DNA of 23,064 bases from Flavobacterium psychrophilum. GTDB taxonomy: Bacteria; Bacteroidota; Bacteroidia; Flavobacteriales; Flavobacteriaceae. Made by a program: the position numbers and the translations under genes. Within the stretch, counting starts at the first letter, position 1; every line of letters begins with the position of its first letter. Positions 7,055 through 16,074 of this stretch are shown here, piece by piece. The stretch lies in the NCBI GenBank assembly GCA_945866505.1, contig CAMBHH010000033.1, positions 1 to 23,064 on the forward strand, in the 5' to 3' direction. The notes under the pieces are model-generated. The model was given only the letters and a program-made list of their open reading frames with translations, made no database searches and was not told the origin of the DNA.

Positions 7055-7213
7055 TAATTTTTTGTCCTGAATTATATTTCAAAACAAATAATTTAGTCAT
7101 AAAATGAACTAAAAACCCTTGATAAACTTGGACTGAGAGCTTTTTTACTGACAGTTACTAAAAAAACAGATTTTCTTAATCAAAAGCAGTTAAAAAAGAG
7201 GCTAATGTTTTAC

Positions 7214-7221
7214 TACGTTTG
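7214..7221 (+). promoter_or_regulatory. Candidate -7 box upstream of the sulfatase gene
   Basis: TACGTTTG matches TAnnTTTG, giving a leader of about 150 nt before the sulfatase ATG. The -33 region lacks TTG. An alternative is TTG at 7237-7239 followed after 18 nt by TAATTTTTG at 7258-7266, which has one base too many in the -7 box. Confidence 0.3.
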
Positions 7222-7281
7222 TGTTGTGATTAGTTCTTGAATATGCAGAACTCTTACTAATTTTTGATATATAAGCCTGTA

Positions 7282-7301
7282 AGTCGAAACGCTTTTCGAC
7301 T
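7282..7301. promoter_or_regulatory. Perfect 8-bp-arm palindrome in the sulfatase leader
   Basis: AGTCGAAA (7282-7289) and TTTCGACT (7294-7301) are perfect reverse complements around CGCT. The site lies 73 nt upstream of the sulfatase start codon and downstream of both candidate -7 boxes, in the space shared with the AraC gene. It may be a DNA operator or an RNA hairpin in the leader. No U-run follows, so it is not a terminator. Confidence 0.5.
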
Positions 7302-7374
7302 GCAAAAAATGAATTTATTATTTTCAACTATACCGTCTTTTTTAGTAAAATCAATCTTAAAACCAAAAATCTAA

Positions 7375-9771
7375 ATGAAAATCAAAACTAAAATCACCTC
7401 ATTGTTTGTTGCAGTAATGACATTATTTTGCTTTAGTAGCCAGGCACAAACACCCGCTTTCAAGGGAGACATCAAATTGGATGTTCGCGATTCTAAACCC
7501 GACTGGGCTCCATTTGTGCGTAAAAAAGCACCGGAAGGTTCTCCAAACATTCTATTTATTCTTTACGATGATACTGGGTTAGCAGCTTGGTCGCCTTATG
7601 GTGGAAGAATAAACATGCCAACAATGGATAAATTGGCCGCCGATGGGTTGACCTATACGCAATGGCAAACCGTTGCCCTTTGTTCGCCAACACGTTCTTG
7701 TATCAATACAGGTCGTAACCATAACCTGAATGGAATGGGAGTTATCACCGAAGGCGCCAACGGTTATCCGGGGTTTAGCTGCCAGTTGCCAGCACAAGCG
7801 GCAACGATGGCTCAAATTTTAAATGATAACGGTTGGAGTACTTTTTGGCTAGGTAAAAATCACAACGTTCCAGAAACGGATTTGTCTGCCGGGGCTAATA
7901 AAAGCCAATGGCCATTGCAACAAGGATACGATCGTTTTTATGGATTTATTGGCGGAGAAACCAATCAGTTTTATCCTGATTTGACTGAAGACAATCACGC
8001 TATCGAAGCGCCTTATGGTCCTGAAAAAGGATATCATTTGTCGAAAGATTTAGCCGATCAAGCTATAAAAATGATTGGCGATCAAAAATCGGCTAACCCT
8101 TCTAAACCATGGTTTATGTGGTATTGTCCGGGAGCGAATCACGCTCCGCACCAAGCTCCGCAAGAATACATTGCCAAATATAAAGGAAAGTTTGATGACG
8201 GATATGATGCCTATCGCAAATGGGTATTGCCTCGTATGATTGAAAAGGGAATATTACCAAAAGGCACCAAATTGACTGAGTTTAATCCTATGCCAGCAGA
8301 TATGGCAAACCGAGCCGACGCAGTGCGCCCATGGAATACATTAAGTGCCGATGAAAAGAAATTATTCTCTAGATTGTGCGAAGTGTATGCCGCTTTCTCA
8401 GAATATACTGATGTTGAGATTGGTCGTATTGTTGATTATTTGAAAAAAACAGGACAATATGAGAATACAGTTATTATGTATGCTTCTGATAACGGCGCTT
8501 CTGGAGAAGGAACTCCAAACGGCTCTGTAAATGAGAACAAATTCTTTAATGGTTTCCCAGATGATTTAGCCGAAAACATGAAATTGATCGATGAATTGGG
8601 AGGCCCAAATACTTATGAGCATTATCCAACAGGTTGGGCAGCAGCATTGTCAACGCCTTTCAAAATGTTTAAACGCTATTCCAATTATGCAGGAGGAACA
8701 GATTGTCCGTTGACTATTACTTGGCCAAAAGGAATTAAGGCTCGTGGCGAAGTGCGTAATCAATACCATCATGCTGTTGACATTGTACCTACTATTTTAG
8801 AAATCTGTGGTTTGGAAATGCCAAAAGTATATAAAGGAGTAGAACAATATCCATTATCAGGAGTTTCAATGAAATATAGTTTTGATGCAAAACCTAATGC
8901 TCCAACCCAAAAGCACGTACAGTATTTTTCTATGTTGGGAACTCGTGCTGTATGGCAAGACGGTTGGAAAGCCGTTGCAGTACACGCACCATTAACCGAT
9001 AAAGGAAAATTTGACCAAGACAAATGGGAATTGTATAATGTGGAAGCAGATCGGTCAGAGTCAAAAGATTTAGCCAAACAATATCCGGACAAATTAGAAG
9101 CGATGAAAGCTTTGTGGTTGGATGAAGCTAAGAAAAACAATGCATTGCCTTTAGACGATCGTACTACTATGCAAATCATTACTATTCCAAGACCAACGGA
9201 AGAACTGGAGAAAGATAGTTATACTTATTATCCTCATACTAGCCAAGTTCCAGAAGCTGTGGCAGTTAGTGTAAGAGGCAAATCATTTAAAATTATTGCC
9301 AATGTTGAGATTAAAGCTGATGCATCAGGAGTTGTTTTTGCACACGGTTCTCGTTTTGGAGGTCATAGCTTATTTATCAAAGATCATAAATTGTATTATG
9401 TATATAATTTCTTGGGTATCAAAGAACAACAAATAGTTTCATCAGAATCATTAAAACCCGGAAAATATACTTTTGGTATGGAATTTACCAAAGAGAAAGC
9501 TGGAGAACACGGTGAATCTATAGGGACTGCTAAATTGTATATCAACGACAAAGTTGTAGCTACTGGAGCGATGACCGCACAAGTAGGCAAGTTTACCCTT
9601 GTGGGCGATGGACTTTGCGTAGGTTTTGACAGTGGGGACCCAGTGAGTAAACAATATTCCTCTCCGGGAGAATTTGAGGGTGGAGAAATTAGTTTTGTAA
9701 CTGTGAACACTGGAAAAGAACAATATCTTGATTTGGAAAGAGAAGCAGCCAGAGCTTTTAGCAAGGAATAG
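7375..9771 (+). CDS. Secreted type I arylsulfatase (formylglycine sulfatase)
   Basis: Hydrolyses a sulfate ester; the substrate is not evident. Seen: 798 residues with a signal peptide ending near SSQAQ (21-25). The sulfatase domain begins at about 55 with the metal-binding pair Asp65-Asp66 in LYDDTG. The formylglycine signature is CSPTR at 103-107, so Cys103 must be converted to formylglycine by a maturation enzyme not present in this window. Other expected active-site residues are Lys161/His163, His256/His259 in NHAPH, and Asp372-Asn373 in SDNG. Residues from about 610 form an extra C-terminal, probably beta-rich, domain, as in the long (about 780-residue) arylsulfatases. It is divergent from the membrane AraC regulator and followed by a terminator, so it is probably transcribed alone. 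No SusC/SusD pair or glycoside hydrolase lies beside it, which argues against a classic polysaccharide locus. Confidence 0.93.
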   Translation: MKIKTKITSLFVAVMTLFCFSSQAQTPAFKGDIKLDVRDSKPDWAPFVRKKAPEGSPNILFILYDDTGLAAWSPYGGRINMPTMDKLAADGLTYTQWQTVALCSPTRSCINTGRNHNLNGMGVITEGANGYPGFSCQLPAQAATMAQILNDNGWSTFWLGKNHNVPETDLSAGANKSQWPLQQGYDRFYGFIGGETNQFYPDLTEDNHAIEAPYGPEKGYHLSKDLADQAIKMIGDQKSANPSKPWFMWYCPGANHAPHQAPQEYIAKYKGKFDDGYDAYRKWVLPRMIEKGILPKGTKLTEFNPMPADMANRADAVRPWNTLSADEKKLFSRLCEVYAAFSEYTDVEIGRIVDYLKKTGQYENTVIMYASDNGASGEGTPNGSVNENKFFNGFPDDLAENMKLIDELGGPNTYEHYPTGWAAALSTPFKMFKRYSNYAGGTDCPLTITWPKGIKARGEVRNQYHHAVDIVPTILEICGLEMPKVYKGVEQYPLSGVSMKYSFDAKPNAPTQKHVQYFSMLGTRAVWQDGWKAVAVHAPLTDKGKFDQDKWELYNVEADRSESKDLAKQYPDKLEAMKALWLDEAKKNNALPLDDRTTMQIITIPRPTEELEKDSYTYYPHTSQVPEAVAVSVRGKSFKIIANVEIKADASGVVFAHGSRFGGHSLFIKDHKLYYVYNFLGIKEQQIVSSESLKPGKYTFGMEFTKEKAGEHGESIGTAKLYINDKVVATGAMTAQVGKFTLVGDGLCVGFDSGDPVSKQYSSPGEFEGGEISFVTVNTGKEQYLDLEREAARAFSKE

Positions 9772-9790
9772 TAACTTTTAAGAATCTTGG

Positions 9791-9830
9791 AACCAACGAT
9801 TATCAACTTTGATAATCGTTGGTTTTTTTA
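9791..9830 (+). terminator. Strong intrinsic terminator after the sulfatase gene
   Basis: Perfect 15-bp arms, 9791-9805 and 9810-9824, with loop ACTT, followed by a T-run. It begins 20 nt after the sulfatase stop codon. Because the stem is symmetric and preceded by few A residues, it works best in the plus direction. Confidence 0.92.
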
Positions 9831-9861
9831 AAAGAATTAAAATTTTATTTTAAAGGGGATT

Positions 9862-10431
9862 ATGAAACTGCTTGCAAAAAATATACTTTTCTGTTCTTTT
9901 TTTTTATTAATTTCATTTCAAATATGTGCTCAAGAATCCAAAGATCATAGTGAAAATGAAAGTAAAAAAGGAATGCAACAATTTTCATTATTCATTAGTC
10001 ATTCCCATATTACTGACGGAGAAAGTCCCGACGGAGGGAACAAATGGTTCGTTGTGCCATCGTGGGGTTTAGATTATAACTATTGGCTTTCATCTCATGT
10101 GGCGATTGGATTACATGGTGATATGATGCTCGAGAGTTTTAAAGTGAAAGGCGAAGAAAAAGGAAGTGCAGTAGAACGCAATAGACCAATTGCTATTGTG
10201 CCTGTGGCAGTTTTTAAACCAAAGGAGCACAGTTCCTTTATTGTCGGCTTTGGAAAGGAGTTTGCACCTGAAGGAGATTTGACTTTAATGAGGCTTGGCT
10301 ATGAATATGGTTTGGAAATTGGCGGGCAATGGGAGTTTTGTGCAGGACTTACCTATGATTTAAAATTTAATATTTATGACACATGGACATTGGGATTGGG
10401 TGTTTCAAAATCTTTCCGATTCCATAAATAG
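9862..10431 (+). CDS. Small outer-membrane beta-barrel protein, unknown function
   Basis: A 189-residue protein with a signal peptide ending near FQICAQ (residue 24). The mature part has alternating polar/aromatic strands (for example VVPSWGLDYNYWL, VAIGLHGDMML, TLGLGVSKSFRF), suggesting an 8-strand barrel ending on an aromatic C-terminal strand. No catalytic motif was recognised. Unusually for this group it has a Shine-Dalgarno-like AAAGGGG at 9852-9858, only 3 nt from the ATG. It lies between the sulfatase terminator and the DUF1254 gene and may have its own promoter, though none was identified. Confidence 0.8.
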   Translation: MKLLAKNILFCSFFLLISFQICAQESKDHSENESKKGMQQFSLFISHSHITDGESPDGGNKWFVVPSWGLDYNYWLSSHVAIGLHGDMMLESFKVKGEEKGSAVERNRPIAIVPVAVFKPKEHSSFIVGFGKEFAPEGDLTLMRLGYEYGLEIGGQWEFCAGLTYDLKFNIYDTWTLGLGVSKSFRFHK

Positions 10432-10697
10432 AAAGAGAATTTACGTATTTATCGCAAAATATGGAAGTTTTATTACTGCACATTTTAAATAAAGATAGTT
10501 TAATAATACAAAAACAACCGATACAATGAGAATGTCCTACTATTTAATTTGTGAAAGTAAGTAAAGAACGGTGGAACATTGCGATTTAGTGCGAGATGTT
10601 ATATTATATTTTACCAAGGAATAAATATTTATTAATGTATATTTTTATCACAAACGATCACTATTTTGTAGACCGTTTTCAAATAGAACTAAACAAA
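10432..10697. other. Intergenic region before the DUF1254 gene
   Basis: No gene or clear hairpin is seen. Near-matches to the -7 box (such as TATTTTG at about 10664-10670) lack one base. The in-frame ATG at 10596 would add 34 residues ahead of a typical signal peptide and is not favoured as a start. Confidence 0.4.
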
Positions 10698-12170
10698 ATG
10701 AAAAACAAATTAACCACACTATTGCTTGCTATACTATTACTAGTAGCTTTCAAAATTCAGGCACAACAAGTGCCATTTCCTACAACAGCTGCAGAAGTTT
10801 CCGGACCTGCATCTGGTTCTGCGATGACTAAAGAATATGTTCAAATGGTTGGTAAAATGGCTTATGTTTGGGGGTATACTATGGTTAATTCGCATAATCG
10901 TAGAGCTGCATTTGCTTATGTGACTAGTCAAAATGGTAATGTACCGGGATGGAATGGTGGTGTAATACCAATGGCTCCTATTGGTGTAAATTGTATGCTT
11001 GATAATTATGTTAAACCAGACCAAACCTTTGTGGCTTGCCCTAATCAGGATGTTGTGTATGGTGCAGGATTCTTAGCATTAGACAATGAACCTACTGTAT
11101 TTCAGGTACCAGATTTTGGGCAACGTTTTTGGGTGTATGCTTTGTATGATGCAAGAACTGATGAGTTCGCCGAAATAGGAAAACCCTATGGGACCAAGCC
11201 CGGTTTCTATATGATAGTGGGACCAAATTGGAAAGGAGAAACTCCAGCTGGAATTACTGCGGTAGTTCGTTCTTCTACTGAATTGGTGTTTTCTATTCCT
11301 CGAATTTTCAAAGACGATACTGCAAAAGACAGTAAAGCAGTTCAACCATTTCTTAACCAAATTGTATTCTACCCTTTGAGCCAGTTTGATGGAAAAATGA
11401 AAACGGTAGATTGGAGCAAAGTGCCACGTTTTCCCACACAAACTGGAGCAGGAGGCGAAACAAAATGGGTGACTCCTGAAAAATATTACGACCAACTTCC
11501 GGGCGTGATGAAATTAGTATCGCCACTTCCTGGCGAGGAAGCCATTTATAACTGGATTAATTCTGTGTTTGATGCGGCTGCCATAAATCCCGAAGTAAAA
11601 AAGGATTTGATAGCTTCTTTTATTGCAGCCGACAAAGAGTTGATTGCTCCGCTAACGCAGTGGAAATATAACGGGCGGCCGGCAGGTAATGGTTGGAATT
11701 CGCCAATAAATAATGCACAATGGGGAACAGATTATATCTTGCGTACGGCTACTGCCAAGTCGAATATGTATGACAATAAACCGAATGAGACAAAATATAT
11801 TTACCGCGATTTTGACAGCAACGGCGAACAATTAGATGGTAAAAACAATTACACCGTTACCTTCGCAAAAGGACAAGAGCCGCCAGTAAAGGGGTTCTGG
11901 TCCATGACTCTTTACAATGAACATCATTTGTTTTATCCAAATGCATTGGGTCGATATTCGCTTGGTACAAAAAGTAAATCGTTCCTGAAATACAACAAGG
12001 ATGGTTCACTAACTTTGTATTTTGGGACTAGATCCCCAGGCAAGGACAAAGAAAGCAATTGGGTTCCAGCACCCGAAGGAAAGTTCTCTTTATATATACG
12101 TGCTTATTGGGCTGACCAGTCTATTCTTGATGGCACTTGGATGCCTCCGCAAGTCGAATTGGTAAAGTAG
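10698..12170 (+). CDS. DUF1254/DUF1214 domain protein, secreted
   Basis: A 490-residue protein of the widespread DUF1254-DUF1214 family; the biochemical role is not established. Seen: a signal peptide in the first 22 residues (LLLAILLLVAFKIQAQ), an N-terminal DUF1254 part with conserved PNQDVVYG and WVYALYDARTDEF segments, and a C-terminal DUF1214 part with FWSMTLYNEHHLFYPN and WVPAPEGKFSLYIRAYW. The start chosen here is the ATG directly in front of the signal peptide; the frame is open from 10596, but that longer form would bury it. It begins a run of genes for envelope proteins on the same strand. Family confident; function unknown. Confidence 0.9.
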   Translation: MKNKLTTLLLAILLLVAFKIQAQQVPFPTTAAEVSGPASGSAMTKEYVQMVGKMAYVWGYTMVNSHNRRAAFAYVTSQNGNVPGWNGGVIPMAPIGVNCMLDNYVKPDQTFVACPNQDVVYGAGFLALDNEPTVFQVPDFGQRFWVYALYDARTDEFAEIGKPYGTKPGFYMIVGPNWKGETPAGITAVVRSSTELVFSIPRIFKDDTAKDSKAVQPFLNQIVFYPLSQFDGKMKTVDWSKVPRFPTQTGAGGETKWVTPEKYYDQLPGVMKLVSPLPGEEAIYNWINSVFDAAAINPEVKKDLIASFIAADKELIAPLTQWKYNGRPAGNGWNSPINNAQWGTDYILRTATAKSNMYDNKPNETKYIYRDFDSNGEQLDGKNNYTVTFAKGQEPPVKGFWSMTLYNEHHLFYPNALGRYSLGTKSKSFLKYNKDGSLTLYFGTRSPGKDKESNWVPAPEGKFSLYIRAYWADQSILDGTWMPPQVELVK

Positions 12171-12259
12171 TTATAAAAACCAATATTCATCGTCAATTCT
12201 GTACTATTGGTATTGTAAACTTTTTTAAAATTAAAAAAAATAAAATACTGTTACAAAAA

Positions 12260-13081
12260 ATGAAAAACTTAAACCTTCAATATATAGCACTTCTAATAAT
12301 TGGTGCTTTTTTCTTAACGATAGGAAAGGCAATAGCCCAAGATAAACCCGCTGTAAGCGCGGCAGATTTAGCTAAGAAATTATCCAATCCGATTGCCTCT
12401 CTTATCAGTGTGCCTTTTCAAAACAATACCGATGTTGGGATAGGTGCTTATAACGGTTCTAGAAACACGTTAAATTTTCAACCCGTAATTCCGATTTCAA
12501 TTTCTGAAAAATGGAATTTGATAAGTCGCGTAGTACTTCCAATCGTCACACAGCAGGATATAATAGCGCCAGGTCTAAAACAAACTGGTTTAAGTGATGC
12601 TTTAGTTAGTGCTTTTTTCTCTCCAGCCGAAGCCAAAAAAGGTTTGACCTGGGGTGTTGGACCAGCGATTTTGGTACCAACTGCTACAGATAAATTATTG
12701 GGGACTGAGAAATTAGGTGTTGGACCAACTGCAATAGTTTTGAAACAAACTAACGGTTGGACTTACGGTGCATTGGTCAATCAAATATGGTCGATTGTTG
12801 GAAATGAAGACAGAGCTGCCGTTAGTCAAATGTTTGTGCAACCCTTCTTTGTTTACAACTGGAAAAGTGGCGCAGGAGTAGGAGGTAATTTTGAAATAAC
12901 TCAAAATTGGGAAGCAAATACCACCGCTGTATTTTTTAACCCAACTATAAGTGGTATTACAAAACTTGGTACTCAGATGGTGCAATTAGCTATTGGACCT
13001 CGAATTCCTGTGTCGATGCCAGCCAATGGCAAACCAGATTTTGGAATTAGAACGGTTGTGAATTTTGTTTTTCCGAAGTAA
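12260..13081 (+). CDS. Transporter-like outer-membrane protein (neuromedin-U / Phenol_MetA_deg type)
   Basis: A 273-residue protein with a signal peptide ending near KAIAQ (residue 27). The mature part resembles bacterial proteins often labelled 'neuromedin U' or MetA-pathway phenol degradation: a predicted beta-barrel with repeated strand-turn units such as WNLISRVVLPIVTQ, GLTWGVGPAILVPTAT and MVQLAIGPRIPV, ending in NFVFPK. These are thought to be outer-membrane channels or porins. The start is placed at the ATG before the signal peptide; an upstream in-frame ATG at 12137 would overlap the DUF1254 gene. It follows that gene by 89 nt, a pairing suggesting a joint role. Barrel class is likely, substrate unknown. 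Confidence 0.82.
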   Translation: MKNLNLQYIALLIIGAFFLTIGKAIAQDKPAVSAADLAKKLSNPIASLISVPFQNNTDVGIGAYNGSRNTLNFQPVIPISISEKWNLISRVVLPIVTQQDIIAPGLKQTGLSDALVSAFFSPAEAKKGLTWGVGPAILVPTATDKLLGTEKLGVGPTAIVLKQTNGWTYGALVNQIWSIVGNEDRAAVSQMFVQPFFVYNWKSGAGVGGNFEITQNWEANTTAVFFNPTISGITKLGTQMVQLAIGPRIPVSMPANGKPDFGIRTVVNFVFPK

Positions 13082-13096
13082 AAAAAACACAATTCT

Positions 13097-14272
13097 ATGC
13101 ATAACTTAACACATATTACAATGCAATATTTTACAAAACTACATACTAGTAGATTGAACTTCAGACTTATAATTTTACTTATTTTATGGGGATATATTCC
13201 TGTATTTAGTCAAGTTTATACCAATAAAGTCATTACAAAAAATAATGAACAAGTAATAGATAGTTTAAAAACAGTTGACTATCCCTATTCCTTGCCAATT
13301 TGGGGCAAAAAGGTGTCGCAAAAAGGCTATCAGTTACCCTATTCCGCAGGAGTTTCCGTAAATTATTTTTGGCAGGAATCAAGTCTTGTAATTAATAATT
13401 TGGATGTTGGATTCAATAATGGAACACAATACAATTTAGATCAAGTTGTTCGGTTCAATAATGCATCGGCAGCAGCTGAGGCTATTAACATCAGACCCGA
13501 TATTTGGTTACTTCCGTTTTTAAATGTATATGGAATTCTTGGAAAAGTAAATACCTCTACGGCAATAGATGCAGGGATATGGGTTCCTGATGATAGTAAT
13601 AATTGGAGTGAAATATATGATTTTGGTACTAAAGCAAATTTTAATGGTACTACCTTTGGGTTGGGATTGACTCCAACAATTGGAATCGGTGGTGGATGGT
13701 TAGCACTTGATATGAACGTAGCTTGGACAGATTTAGCAGAATTAGATAAACCAGCGATGACTTTTGTTTTTGGGCCTAGAATAGGAAAGTCTTTTAAATT
13801 AAAAAAGCCCGAAAGTAACATAACTTTTTGGGCTGGTGCATTTAGAGTTCATCTTAAAAGCGGTACTGCTGGTTCGTTGCCATTATCTGATTTTATTTCT
13901 GGTGGCAATGCACAAGCGAAAGTGGATCAGGGCATTTTAAAAGTGGAGGAGAAACAAACTGCGGTTGATACCTGGTGGAATGGATTAAGCCCTTTACAGC
14001 AGGCAAATCCAGTGAATTCTACAAAATATGCTACAGCAAATCGTGCACTTGATGCCGCTGGAAGTTTTTTAGCAGCGATAGATGGTGCTTTGAGTACTGC
14101 CGAATCATCGACAGTGCAATATTCGCTTGAAAAAGCACCACAAGATGCTTGGAATTTCCTTTTAGGAACACAATATCAATACAATAAACACTTTATGTTA
14201 CGAGCAGAGTATGGATTTTTAGGAAGTCGTAAGCAATTTTTAACCAGTCTTCAATACCGATTTGGGCTATAA
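13097..14272 (+). CDS. Outer-membrane beta-barrel protein, unknown family
   Basis: A protein of 391 residues (383 if the second ATG at 13121 is used). A hydrophobic signal segment (LIILLILWGYIPVFSQ) follows a basic N-terminus. The mature part is rich in amphipathic strands and glycine (FGLGLTPTIGIGGGWLALDM, FVFGPRIGKSF) with a long helical Ala/Gln-rich loop at about 270-350, and ends in the barrel-like LTSLQYRFGL. It starts 15 nt after the preceding stop and is followed after 12 nt by the next gene, so it is in an operon. Either start is compatible with a signal peptide. Confidence 0.8.
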   Translation: MHNLTHITMQYFTKLHTSRLNFRLIILLILWGYIPVFSQVYTNKVITKNNEQVIDSLKTVDYPYSLPIWGKKVSQKGYQLPYSAGVSVNYFWQESSLVINNLDVGFNNGTQYNLDQVVRFNNASAAAEAINIRPDIWLLPFLNVYGILGKVNTSTAIDAGIWVPDDSNNWSEIYDFGTKANFNGTTFGLGLTPTIGIGGGWLALDMNVAWTDLAELDKPAMTFVFGPRIGKSFKLKKPESNITFWAGAFRVHLKSGTAGSLPLSDFISGGNAQAKVDQGILKVEEKQTAVDTWWNGLSPLQQANPVNSTKYATANRALDAAGSFLAAIDGALSTAESSTVQYSLEKAPQDAWNFLLGTQYQYNKHFMLRAEYGFLGSRKQFLTSLQYRFGL

Positions 14273-14284
14273 AACTTTTTTATT

Positions 14285-14989
14285 ATGAAAAAATTTTTCT
14301 TGATTTTAACGGTTTTAATATTTTCCCAATCAGCAAATTCCCAGATTTTGATTTCTTTACTCTTTGGCGACAAGCTAAATTCTCCAAGAGTTGAGTTTGG
14401 TTTAGAAGGTGGTGTCAATTTTTCGAACATTTCTAATCTAGAGGAAGCTGATTCAAGAGCTAATTTCAATCTTGGTTTTTATTTTGATTATAAACTTAAA
14501 AATCCGTCTTGGCTGGTTAGCACTGGAGTCATTGTAAAATCGACTATGGGCGCTAATGGATTGGCACTATATCCTTTGAACGATGAAAATTTGGATGCAG
14601 CTTTTGCAGGAGCTACAATTGAACGTAAAATCCAATATTTTAATGTTCCTATAGCTGTAAAATATAAGATAAATCAAAATATTTATGTCAAATCTGGAGT
14701 GCAGTTGGGATTATTAAGCAAAGCTTATGACGAGTTCAATAGGGATTACGAAGGCGAAAATCTTACTTATAAAAATAACATTCGCAACCAATTGAATAGT
14801 ATTGATGCGGGATTAGTTTTGGGTACTGGTTACCGACTGTTAAAAGGTAATGGAATGAACTTGGGGGTTAATTATTATTATGGCTTAGTGTCAGTTAATA
14901 AGGGAGATATAACTCCAAAGCAGTACAACAGGTCGTTTTATTTAACAGTTGGAATACCAATAGGGAAAGGAAAAGCAGCTAAAAATTAA
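14285..14989 (+). CDS. Porin-family outer-membrane beta-barrel protein (PF13568-like)
   Basis: A 234-residue protein with a signal peptide (LILTVLIFSQSANSQ). The mature domain has the pattern of small Bacteroidota barrels: an opening strand with GLEGGVNFSNIS, FNLGFYFDYKL, a central FNVPIAVKYKINQNIYVKSGVQLG block and a final FYLTVGIPIGKG strand. It probably forms an 8-strand barrel; the role cannot be told. It lies 12 nt after the preceding gene and is probably cotranscribed. Confidence 0.83.
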   Translation: MKKFFLILTVLIFSQSANSQILISLLFGDKLNSPRVEFGLEGGVNFSNISNLEEADSRANFNLGFYFDYKLKNPSWLVSTGVIVKSTMGANGLALYPLNDENLDAAFAGATIERKIQYFNVPIAVKYKINQNIYVKSGVQLGLLSKAYDEFNRDYEGENLTYKNNIRNQLNSIDAGLVLGTGYRLLKGNGMNLGVNYYYGLVSVNKGDITPKQYNRSFYLTVGIPIGKGKAAKN

Positions 14990-15060
14990 CTGGAGAATTA
15001 AGAATTGTACTTCATTTGTAACCATCATTAAAAAATACATTTACATGGGATTTGTATAAA

Positions 15061-15828
15061 ATGAAAGATAAAATTAGCACGATATATCTTGTAGCATTCT
15101 TTGTTTGGATGGCTTGTCTGTTGTTTTCAAAGCCTGTGCAAGCACAAGAAGCAATAAGCAATGAGTATCGTGTGATAATCATTCCAACTTATGCCTTTAG
15201 TAAAGATTTTTTTATAACCGCCTATTTAGGTTATATAAATAATACAGATAGCAAAATCATTTCAACGTATATTGGACTTCCTGGTTTGTTTGTATACAGA
15301 CCAAAGGATAATTTGCAGCTTCAGGTGGGCTCTTTTTTAAGGTTGAATAGGGATAACTCTGCCGCGAATAAAGACAATAGAGAAATACGATATGTTTTAG
15401 GGGAGAAGATCAATTTACGTAATAAGTTTAATCTGCATATTTCTAATTATACTCGGTATGAGTTGCGTAATTTTCATTATGAGGATCAAAGTTTGAATGA
15501 GACCAATAATCGATTCCGAAGTCGGTTTGCAATTGAATTCCCTATTGGGAAAAATCCTTGGCAACCCAATTCTTGGTACGGCATTAGTGATTTTGAGTTG
15601 TTTTACACGCTTGAAAAAGGGTATTTTGAACGCTTTCGTCAACGTTTTGGCGCGGGTTATATCCTTGACAAACAGTGGACTTTGAATTTTGTTTATCATA
15701 TTCAGTTAGATAGAGCTGCCAAAAGTTTGAATCCGGAATGGACGACCAATATTTTCAGACTGGATGTGCGTTGGACCATCCCTCATAAAAAACATCAGCC
15801 TTTGACAGACTCACCAGATGCCGATTAA
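15061..15828 (+). CDS. DUF2490 domain protein, predicted outer-membrane barrel
   Basis: A 255-residue protein with a signal peptide ending near KPVQAQ (residue 29). The mature region has the DUF2490 pattern of paired strands with conserved arginines (NRFRSRFAIEFPI, FERFRQRFGAGYIL, IFRLDVRWTIPH). The family is predicted to form outer-membrane barrels of unknown function. The start is the ATG at 15061; three codons upstream there is a TTG in frame, which is less likely. It lies 71 nt after the previous gene and is the last of the apparent run starting at 10698. The 246 nt after it are AT-rich with no clear terminator. Confidence 0.82.
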   Translation: MKDKISTIYLVAFFVWMACLLFSKPVQAQEAISNEYRVIIIPTYAFSKDFFITAYLGYINNTDSKIISTYIGLPGLFVYRPKDNLQLQVGSFLRLNRDNSAANKDNREIRYVLGEKINLRNKFNLHISNYTRYELRNFHYEDQSLNETNNRFRSRFAIEFPIGKNPWQPNSWYGISDFELFYTLEKGYFERFRQRFGAGYILDKQWTLNFVYHIQLDRAAKSLNPEWTTNIFRLDVRWTIPHKKHQPLTDSPDAD

Positions 15829-16000
15829 TGCAAATATTTAGACTATAAAAAAGTCAAATAAAAACTATTTTCAATATAATTTCAATATGATTAATTGCTA
15901 AATGGTTTTATACTATTGTACAGAATAAAAGCTTTGATAATACATAGAATAAACTTTATAATATGAATGTAGATTTACTAAAATATAAGGATTAATTGAA

Positions 16001-16008
16001 TATATTTG
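16001..16008 (+). promoter_or_regulatory. Candidate -7 box for the porin-like gene at 16075
   Basis: TATATTTG is a full match to TAnnTTTG and would give a leader of roughly 60 nt. The -33 position holds TTTAC rather than TTG, so the match is partial. It fits a new transcription unit after a 246-nt gap. Confidence 0.45.
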
Positions 16009-16074
16009 CTAAATTTTTTTTTAAAATGTATAAATAAAACAATTAAAATTTGAACATTAAACTAAACAAAAACT

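Noticed and set aside
7375..9771. Sulfatase as part of a polysaccharide utilisation locus
   Set aside because: No SusC/SusD homologues, glycoside hydrolases or lyases are present on either side within the window.
10596..10697. 34-residue N-terminal extension of the DUF1254 protein
   Set aside because: It would place residues in front of a clear signal peptide; the ATG at 10698 is the natural start.
12137..12259. 41-residue N-terminal extension of the transporter-like protein
   Set aside because: It overlaps the 3' end of the DUF1254 gene and precedes a good signal peptide starting at 12260.
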